Source: Acidimicrobiaceae bacterium (GTDB taxonomy: Bacteria; Actinomycetota; Acidimicrobiia; Acidimicrobiales; RAAP-2). Taken from it: DNA of 10,862 nucleotides. Location: positions 21,050 to 31,911 of the forward strand of contig PLCI01000025.1 in the NCBI GenBank assembly GCA_003135595.1. Reading direction: 5' to 3'. Below the pieces are notes generated by a model. The model saw only the letters and a list, made by a program, of their open reading frames with translations, was not told the DNA's origin and ran no database searches. A program made the translations under genes and the position numbers. Below, in pieces: positions 5,909 through 10,862 of the stretch (within the stretch, counting starts at the first letter, position 1; each line of letters opens with the position of its first letter).

Positions 5909-7960
5909 TCAGGCGATGGTCGCGGGCACCGAGATCTTCACGGTCTGGCGCAGCGGGTGGTGGCAGGCGACCACATGACCGGGCCGCACCTGTTCGAACT
6001 CCGGCTCGACCTCCGCGCAGATCTCGGTCGCCGCAGGGCACCGCGTCCGGAACCGGCATCCCGAGGGCGGGTTCGCGGCGCTCGGCAGCTCGCCGCGCAC
6101 CTGCTTGCCTCGACGGAGGCGGGACTCGGCGACGTCGGGGACTGGCACGGCGTCGAGCAAGCCCTGGGAGTAGTGGTGCGCAGGCTCCGAGAAGACCTCC
6201 TGGGACGGACCGACCTCGACAAGCTTGCCCAGGTACATGACGCCGATCCGATGCGAGATGTACCGGACGACCGCGAGGTCGTGGCTGATGAGGATGTACG
6301 AGAGGCCCAGTTTGGTCTGGAGGTCCTGCATGAGGTTCAGGATCTGCGCCTGGATCGAGACGTCGAGCGCTGACACGGGCTCGTCGGCGATCACCATCCG
6401 AGGGTGCAGCGCAAGCGCCCGCGCGAGGCCGATCCGCTGGCGCTGTCCCCCGGAGAACTCGTGGGGGTAGCGGTTGCCCACGTCCCTCGCCAGCCCGACC
6501 TCGCTGAGGATGTCGCCGACCATCTTTGTGCGGATCGTCTTCGTGCCGATGCCCTGGATCTCGAGCGGCTCGGCGATGATCTCCAGCACCCGCTTGCGGG
6601 GACTGAGCGACGCATAGGGGTCCTGGAACATCATCTGGCGGTTCAGGGCCGCGGCCTTGCGCGCCGCCGTACCCTTGAGACGCGTGTTCTCCCCGGCAAA
6701 CGAGATCGTGCCCGACGTCACCGCCTCGAGGCCCACGATGAGCCGTCCGATCGTCGTCTTGCCGCAGCCGGACTCCCCGACGAGCCCGAAGGTCTCGCCC
6801 TCGCCGACCTCGAAGCTCACGTCGGCGACCGCACTGACGACGGGGCGTCCCTTGCGCGAGAAGAGCGAGCTCGCGCCAAGCGGGAAGTCCTTGACGAGCC
6901 GATCGATGGTGAGGAATGGCGCCCTCTGCATGTCCACGATGTCGTCTGCTGCAGGCGACTTCGAGCGGATCACGACCTCTTGGGCGGGCCCTTCGACCGG
7001 GTGATAGCAGGCGAACACGTGCTCGCCAGTCGCGTCAGCCGCCGTGAGCTCCGGCTCGATCTCTCGGCACTCGTCGGTGGCGTACTGGCAGCGGGGCGCG
7101 AATCGGCAGCCCACGATCGCCTTTGAGAGGTCGGGCGGGAGGCCTGAGATCGAGGCGAGCCGCCCACCCTCGATCGCGTCGATCCTCGGGACCGAGGCAA
7201 GGAGCGCCTGGGTGTAGGGGTGCTTCATGTCACCGAAGATCCGCTCGGTCGAGCCCTCCTCGGCCTTCCGGCCCGCGTACATCACGATCACGCGGTCAGT
7301 CCGCCCCGCAATGACCCCCATGTCGTGGGTGATGAGCATGACGGCCATGTTCAGGCTCTCGCGCAGGCCGTCGAGGATGTCGAGGATCTGCGCCTGGATC
7401 GTCACGTCGAGGGCGGTCGTGGGCTCGTCGGCGATGAGCAGCTTCGGCTCGCAGACGAGGGCCATGGCGATCATGACGCGCTGGCGGAGCCCGCCCGACA
7501 GCTGGTGCGGGTACTGCTCGAGACGTTGCTCTGGATTCGGCATCTCGACGAGCTTCAGCACTTCGAGGGCCCTGGCCCAGCCTTGCCGCTTGGACGCGCC
7601 CCGGTGGATCCGGAGGCCCTCGGCGACCTGGGTCCCGATCTTGATCACCGGGTTGAGCGACGTCATCGGGTCCTGCGGGATCAGCGCGATGCCGTTGCCC
7701 CGGACCCGCCGCATCGCGGGTTCCGAGAGATGGGCGAGGTCCGTGCCGTCGAACCTGACCGCGCCGTCGATGATCCGCCCGTTGTTGGCGAGGAGCCGCA
7801 TGATCGACATGCCCACGGTGCTCTTGCCGCACCCGGACTCGCCGACGATGCCGAGGCACTCACCCTCGTCGATCTTCATCGAGATGCCGTCCACGGCTTT
7901 CACGCTCGACGCGCGCATCCGGTAGTCGATGCGAAGATCATCCAGCTCGAGCAAACTCAT
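5909..7960 (-). CDS. ABC peptide transporter ATP-binding protein with two fused ATPase domains (DppD-DppF)
   Basis: This protein hydrolyses ATP at the cytoplasmic face to drive the peptide importer. It has 683 residues with two complete ABC domains in one chain. First: Walker A GESGCGKST (40-48), Q-loop Q96, signature LSGGLRQ (154-160), Walker B LLIADEP (174-180), H-loop H212. Second: Walker A GESGCGKTT (395-403), Q446, signature FSGGQRQ (502-508), Walker B MVIADEP (522-528), H560. Each half is followed by the oligopeptide-ATPase C-terminal region with a Cys motif: C285, C291, C298, C318 and C635, C641, C648, C666, both with C-x5-C-x6-C spacing. In peptide-importer ATPases this motif can bind an iron-sulfur cluster. 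All ATPase motifs look intact in both halves. The fusion is common in actinobacteria, but here the gene is convergent with the binding-protein/permease operon rather than part of it. No Shine-Dalgarno is seen at the ATG. The pairing with the neighbouring permeases is inferred from proximity. Confidence 0.93.
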   Translation of the reverse strand: MSLLELDDLRIDYRMRASSVKAVDGISMKIDEGECLGIVGESGCGKSTVGMSIMRLLANNGRIIDGAVRFDGTDLAHLSEPAMRRVRGNGIALIPQDPMTSLNPVIKIGTQVAEGLRIHRGASKRQGWARALEVLKLVEMPNPEQRLEQYPHQLSGGLRQRVMIAMALVCEPKLLIADEPTTALDVTIQAQILDILDGLRESLNMAVMLITHDMGVIAGRTDRVIVMYAGRKAEEGSTERIFGDMKHPYTQALLASVPRIDAIEGGRLASISGLPPDLSKAIVGCRFAPRCQYATDECREIEPELTAADATGEHVFACYHPVEGPAQEVVIRSKSPAADDIVDMQRAPFLTIDRLVKDFPLGASSLFSRKGRPVVSAVADVSFEVGEGETFGLVGESGCGKTTIGRLIVGLEAVTSGTISFAGENTRLKGTAARKAAALNRQMMFQDPYASLSPRKRVLEIIAEPLEIQGIGTKTIRTKMVGDILSEVGLARDVGNRYPHEFSGGQRQRIGLARALALHPRMVIADEPVSALDVSIQAQILNLMQDLQTKLGLSYILISHDLAVVRYISHRIGVMYLGKLVEVGPSQEVFSEPAHHYSQGLLDAVPVPDVAESRLRRGKQVRGELPSAANPPSGCRFRTRCPAATEICAEVEPEFEQVRPGHVVACHHPLRQTVKISVPATIA

Positions 7961-7968
7961 AGCGCCGA

Positions 7969-7974
7969 ATGCTA
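7969..7974 (-). promoter_or_regulatory. Putative -10 box of the dual ATPase gene (leaderless layout)
   Basis: On the minus strand TAGCAT is followed by eight bases and the ATG at 7960. No Shine-Dalgarno sequence lies in between and no clear -35 box is seen. The layout matches that before the GH38 and DppB genes. Confidence 0.35.
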
Positions 7975-8043
7975 CCTGAGGGGCTCGAGGCGCTGGCCCC
8001 GGCGCCGCCCCCGAGGGTTCCCCTTGCAGGCCCCGATCTCAGC

Positions 8044-8079
8044 CCACTTCGTTCAGGGCCGCGACGACAAGGGAAGTGG
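8044..8079 (-). terminator. Possible hairpin after the NYN-S1 gene
   Basis: CCACTTC (8044-8050) and GAAGTGG (8073-8079) are perfect 7-bp inverted repeats around a 22-base loop, ten bases past the TGA of the NYN-S1 gene on the minus strand. A second imperfect GC-rich inverted repeat (GGCGC...GCGCC) lies around 7988-8005. Neither has a T-run, so termination is uncertain. Confidence 0.25.
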
Positions 8080-8088
8080 CGAGCTGCC

Positions 8089-9189
8089 TCAGCGAGCGGG
8101 GAGGGAGAGCTCCGCCCTGCGTCGCGTGGCGTCGAACGAGACGATCTTGAAGCGGCGCACCTCGCCCTTCTTCAGGACGTCGCGTGCTCTCGTGGGCGAT
8201 GGCGTGCCCAGCCCGGCGAGCGGGGCATAGCACACGACGTGCATCGTGCGCCCGACGGGGACCGACACCATCGCGCCGTGCGACGTGAACTGCACGACCT
8301 CGCCTTTCACGATCCCGCCGAGTGAGTGGTCGGCGACGAGCGTGTGGAACGACCGGGGCGTGTTGACCGGCTCCGCTCGCGCCTTGGACGAGGCCTGGTT
8401 GGAAGCCTTGGCGGCAGCCTTGGCCGGCGCGGCCTTGGCCGCCTGAGGTCGCACCGGCTGACGCTTCGCCGCCGCCTTGGCCGCCCTCGGCTGCTCGGCG
8501 TGCTCCTGTCGCGCGCTGCGCTTCGGCGCCGTCGGCGTCCGCTTGGGCTCGGGCGCCTTCGCCGACTTCTTCGCCGCGGCCTTGGCAGGCCCCGCCTTGG
8601 CCGACTCGGCTCTCTCGGCGCTGGCGTCGCGCCGGGTTGCCTTCGCGACCTTCTTCGCGGACGTCGCTCGAGCGCGAGTCGCCGGCCGCACCTCGCCAAC
8701 CTCGGGGGCTTGCTCGCCACGGATCTCGCGAGCGGCTCGCTTCGTGGCCTGCTTGGACCGAGGACCGCGCACGGGGTTGCGTGGCGTGAAGATCCACCCG
8801 ATCCGCGGGACGGGCTTGCCACCGATCAGCCGCCCGTCGTCGAAGAGCCAAGGGTGCTCGGCGTGGAACTCCTGGAACGAGTCGTTGGAGACCACGACCG
8901 CGTCGGCGCGCTTGGCGATCTTGAGGATGAAGGCGTCGCCGCGCCCGATGGCTCCTGCAGGTGGGGTGACGATCTCGCCGTTCAGCTCGGCCTGCTTCAC
9001 GCGCTCGCGCTCGGCCGGCGCGACGCGGTGCTCGAACGTCGCGTCGACCACGACGACGACCTCGTTGTCGGGGTGCTCCTCGATGAAAGCTCGCACGGCG
9101 TCGTCCAGCTGGTTGAGGCTCGGCGAGGAGCGACCCTCTGTCGCGAGGTTGGAGCCGTCGACGACGACGACCTGGCGGCGCCTTATCAC
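8089..9189 (-). CDS. NYN/PIN-type ribonuclease (Zc3h12a-like) fused to a C-terminal S1-like RNA-binding domain
   Basis: A putative RNA-cleaving protein of 366 residues. Residues about 5-140 look like a Zc3h12a/Regnase-type NYN domain: VVVVDGSNLA (7-16) with D11, VVVVVDATFEH (44-54) with D49, GRGDAFILKIAKRADAVVVS (82-101) with D85, and SNDSFQEF (101-108) with D103, ending IGWIFTPRNP (130-139). In this family such acidic residues bind the metal for endonucleolytic cleavage of RNA. Residues about 141-280 are a basic, low-complexity Ala/Lys/Arg/Pro linker with AKAAAK at 202-207, 237-242 and 256-261. Residues 290-366 fit a single S1/OB fold: GGIVKGEVVQFTSHGAMVSV, then VLKKGEVRRFKIVSFDATRRRAELSL. 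The start is the GTG at 9189, whose GTGA overlaps the TGA of sucA, so translation is likely coupled. No signal peptide. The assignment rests on motif recognition; RNA targets are unknown. Confidence 0.85.
   Translation of the reverse strand: MIRRRQVVVVDGSNLATEGRSSPSLNQLDDAVRAFIEEHPDNEVVVVVDATFEHRVAPAERERVKQAELNGEIVTPPAGAIGRGDAFILKIAKRADAVVVSNDSFQEFHAEHPWLFDDGRLIGGKPVPRIGWIFTPRNPVRGPRSKQATKRAAREIRGEQAPEVGEVRPATRARATSAKKVAKATRRDASAERAESAKAGPAKAAAKKSAKAPEPKRTPTAPKRSARQEHAEQPRAAKAAAKRQPVRPQAAKAAPAKAAAKASNQASSKARAEPVNTPRSFHTLVADHSLGGIVKGEVVQFTSHGAMVSVPVGRTMHVVCYAPLAGLGTPSPTRARDVLKKGEVRRFKIVSFDATRRRAELSLPAR
8405..8601 (-). repeat. GCCTTGGC repeats coding the Ala-Lys linker
   Basis: The 8-mer GCCTTGGC (plus strand) occurs at 8405, 8417, 8432, 8474, 8579 and 8594. 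On the coding strand each copy reads GCC-AAG-GC, that is Ala-Lys-Ala, within the low-complexity linker of the NYN-S1 protein. The DNA repetition follows from strong codon preference in a repetitive peptide, and the linker could change length by recombination. Confidence 0.6.
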
Positions 9190-10862
9190 CTGAAGACCCT
9201 GGCGAAGAGGTCGGCCTGCTCGGCCTCATGGACGTGCGCGCTGCCGGTGGCCGGGCTCGCCGACTCCGCGCGCGCCACATGGCGCAGGGCGTGACGCTCG
9301 CGCAGGTCGCGGTGCAGCTGGTGGTGCACGAACGGCCACGGCCCCATGTTCTCGGGCTCCTCTTGCAGCCAGCACACGTCGGTCGCGGCACCGAAGCTCG
9401 CGAGCGTCGCCTTGAGCGCCTCGTCGGGCCACGGGTAGAGCTGCTCGACGCGCACGATCGCCATGGTGCCGCGCTCGAGGGTGCCGTCCTCAACGAGCTG
9501 GTCGCGGCGCGCGCGAGCTTCGTGGGCGACCTTGCCCGAGGCGAGCACGACCGACCGCACAGCCGCCGGGTCGGCGATCGACTCGTCTTGGAGCACCGTC
9601 TGGAACGACCCGTGGGCGAGCTCGTCGATGCTCGACCGCGTGGCGGCGGCGCGAAGCAGCGACTTGGGCGTGAAGCACACGAGCGGCGTGGGGCGTGGGC
9701 GCCGGACCTGGGATCGCAGGAGGTGGAAGTACTGCGCGGCCGATGACGGCACCGCGACACGAAGGTTGTTGCGGGCGCAGAGCGACAGGAATCGCTCGAT
9801 GCGCCCGCTCGAGTGCTCGGGACCCTGGCCCTCGTAACCGTGGGGGAGCAGCATCGCGAGGCTCGCGAGCTGGCCCCACTTGTCCTCCGCGGCCACAAGG
9901 AAGTTGTCGATGATGATCTCCGCACCGTTCACGAAGTCCCCGAACTGCGCCTCCCAGCAGACGAGCGCATCGGGACGCTCGACGGAGTAGCCGTACTCGA
10001 ACCCCAGGGCGGCGTACTCGCTGAGCAGGGTGTCTCGAACCGTGAATCGGCCCTGGGCGCCCGGCAGGTGGCACAGCGGGATGTACGGGCGCCCGGTCTC
10101 GTAGTCGATGAGCGCGGCGTGGCGCTGGGAGAAGGTCCCGCGCCTCGTGTCCTGGCCGACGAGCCGCACGTCGGTCCCCTCTTCGAGCAGCGACCCGATC
10201 GCGAGCGCCTCGGCAAGGGACCAGTCCACCTCGCCTCGGGCGACCAGGTCCTGGCGAGCCGTGAACTGGCGGATGAGCTTCGGGTGCGCGGTGAAGCCCT
10301 CTGGCACCGACGTGGTGGCGGCCGCGATGCTTCGGAGCCTCGACTCCTCGACGCCGGTGGGCGGGGCGTCAGGATCCTCTGGGACTTTTGGCGTGGCGAG
10401 CGTCGACACCACCGGGACGGGTCGCTCGCGGACCTCGTCGAGCGCTGCTTGGAGCTTCTCTTGAAAGTCGTCGAGCGCCCGCTCGGCCTCTTCCATGGTG
10501 AGCTCGCCGCGTCGGATCAAGGCCTCGGTGTAGAGCTTGCGCACGGAGCGCTTCGCATCGATCGCTCGATACATGAGTGGTTGCGTGTAGCTCGGGTCGT
10601 CGCCCTCGTTGTGGCCGTGGCGCCGGTACCCGACGAGATCGACGAGGAAGTCGCGCCCGAACTGCGTGCGGTATGCGACGCCGATGCGCATCGCGATCAC
10701 GCACGCCTCGGCGTCGTCGCCGTTCACGTGGATCACCGGCATCTCGAATCCCTTCGCGAGGTCGCTCGCGAAGCGCGTCGAGCGGCCGTCGGTCGGGTCC
10801 GTCGTGAAGCCCACCTGGTTGTTCACGATCACGTGCAGCGTGCCGCCCACGCGGTACGCGCG
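9186..10862 (-). CDS. sucA: 2-oxoglutarate dehydrogenase E1 / 2-oxoglutarate decarboxylase, C-terminal 558 codons (runs off the right edge)
   Basis: This is the thiamine-diphosphate enzyme that decarboxylates 2-oxoglutarate in the TCA cycle. The frame is open to the window edge and begins RAYRVGGTLHVIVNNQVGFT. Conserved blocks in order: HVNGDDAEAC, then RRHGHNEGDDPSYTQPLMY, GQDTRRGTFSQRHA, WEAQFGDFVNGAEIIIDNF, LLPHGYEGQGPEHSSGRIER, CFTPKSLLR, QEEPENMGPW, and the terminal SPATGSAHVHEAEQ. These cover the C-terminal part of the ThDP-binding core and the transketolase-like pyrimidine and C-terminal domains. Actinobacterial versions (Kgd, about 1230 residues) also carry an N-terminal succinyltransferase domain; that part would be outside the window, so the Kgd-type fusion cannot be confirmed. 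The GTG at 10850 is an internal Val, not the start. The TGA (9186-9188) overlaps the GTG of the NYN-S1 gene. Confidence 0.95.
   Translation of the reverse strand, partial: RAYRVGGTLHVIVNNQVGFTTDPTDGRSTRFASDLAKGFEMPVIHVNGDDAEACVIAMRIGVAYRTQFGRDFLVDLVGYRRHGHNEGDDPSYTQPLMYRAIDAKRSVRKLYTEALIRRGELTMEEAERALDDFQEKLQAALDEVRERPVPVVSTLATPKVPEDPDAPPTGVEESRLRSIAAATTSVPEGFTAHPKLIRQFTARQDLVARGEVDWSLAEALAIGSLLEEGTDVRLVGQDTRRGTFSQRHAALIDYETGRPYIPLCHLPGAQGRFTVRDTLLSEYAALGFEYGYSVERPDALVCWEAQFGDFVNGAEIIIDNFLVAAEDKWGQLASLAMLLPHGYEGQGPEHSSGRIERFLSLCARNNLRVAVPSSAAQYFHLLRSQVRRPRPTPLVCFTPKSLLRAAATRSSIDELAHGSFQTVLQDESIADPAAVRSVVLASGKVAHEARARRDQLVEDGTLERGTMAIVRVEQLYPWPDEALKATLASFGAATDVCWLQEEPENMGPWPFVHHQLHRDLRERHALRHVARAESASPATGSAHVHEAEQADLFARVFR

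Noticed and set aside
7220..8230. Plus-strand open frame of 336 codons opposite the ATPase gene
   Set aside because: Mirror of the fused ATPase; its His/Asp/Arg/Leu-rich product is an antisense artefact.
8405..8601. Regular GCCTTGGC copies as a CRISPR-like or regulatory repeat array
   Set aside because: Spacing is irregular and every copy is in frame as Ala-Lys-Ala codons, so the coding linker explains it.
8326..9294. Plus-strand open frame of 322 codons opposite the NYN-S1 gene
   Set aside because: Antisense of the Ala/Lys linker gives Arg/Leu/Gly repeats; no domain is visible and the minus-strand product has recognisable motifs.
8039..9925. A 628-codon open frame on the minus strand across the sucA end and the NYN-S1 gene
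   Set aside because: It is out of frame with two well-supported proteins; its product is mostly Arg, Ser, Pro and Ala with no motif, as expected from GC-rich shadow frames.

Overview
The window is GC-rich DNA (codon third positions mostly G or C, GTG starts, TANNNT-type -10 boxes) and looks like a chromosome segment from an actinobacterium. The dual-ATPase peptide transporter and the 2-oxoglutarate dehydrogenase E1 of the type found in Actinomycetota fit this. A deep lineage such as Acidimicrobiia is possible, but that is a guess. I see no phage, transposon, CRISPR, tRNA or rRNA signal.

Layout from left to right. (1) Positions 1-253, minus strand: the first 84 codons of a glycoside hydrolase family 38 alpha-mannosidase that runs off the left edge. 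(2) About 390-1097, plus: rnhB, ribonuclease HII, divergent from the mannosidase. (3) 1098-1524: a spacer with a possible 48-codon membrane-peptide ORF on the minus strand, a sigma-A-like promoter, and a 5' leader carrying three exact copies of GAGGCAGT. (4) 1525-5721, plus: a peptide-type ABC importer consisting of a family 5 substrate-binding protein, a DppB-type permease and a DppC-type permease. A tandem hairpin with a perfect 18-bp stem separates the binding-protein gene from the permease genes. (5) 5909-7960, minus, convergent: one protein carrying both ATPase domains (DppD and DppF fused), which would power the importer. (6) 8089-9189, minus: an apparently unusual RNA-acting protein with an N-terminal NYN/PIN-type (Zc3h12a/Regnase-like) ribonuclease domain, a long Ala/Lys/Arg/Pro-rich linker and a C-terminal S1-like domain. 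(7) 9186-10862, minus: the C-terminal 558 codons of the 2-oxoglutarate dehydrogenase E1 / 2-oxoglutarate decarboxylase gene (sucA/kgd). Its TGA overlaps the GTG of the ribonuclease gene by 4 bases.

How the parts work together. The binding protein, two permeases and dual ATPase make a complete importer, although the ATPase is transcribed from the opposite strand. The binding-protein gene has its own promoter and a strong Shine-Dalgarno sequence. The hairpin, followed by a second, probably leaderless promoter in front of the DppB gene, suggests that binding protein and permeases are made at different levels. The sucA / NYN-S1 pair is probably translationally coupled. It is the most unusual part of the window: a TCA-cycle gene joined to a putative RNA-cleaving, RNA-binding protein. 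Three genes without a Shine-Dalgarno sequence (the mannosidase, DppB and the dual ATPase) each have a TANNNT hexamer 6-8 bases before the start codon, which suggests leaderless mRNAs.
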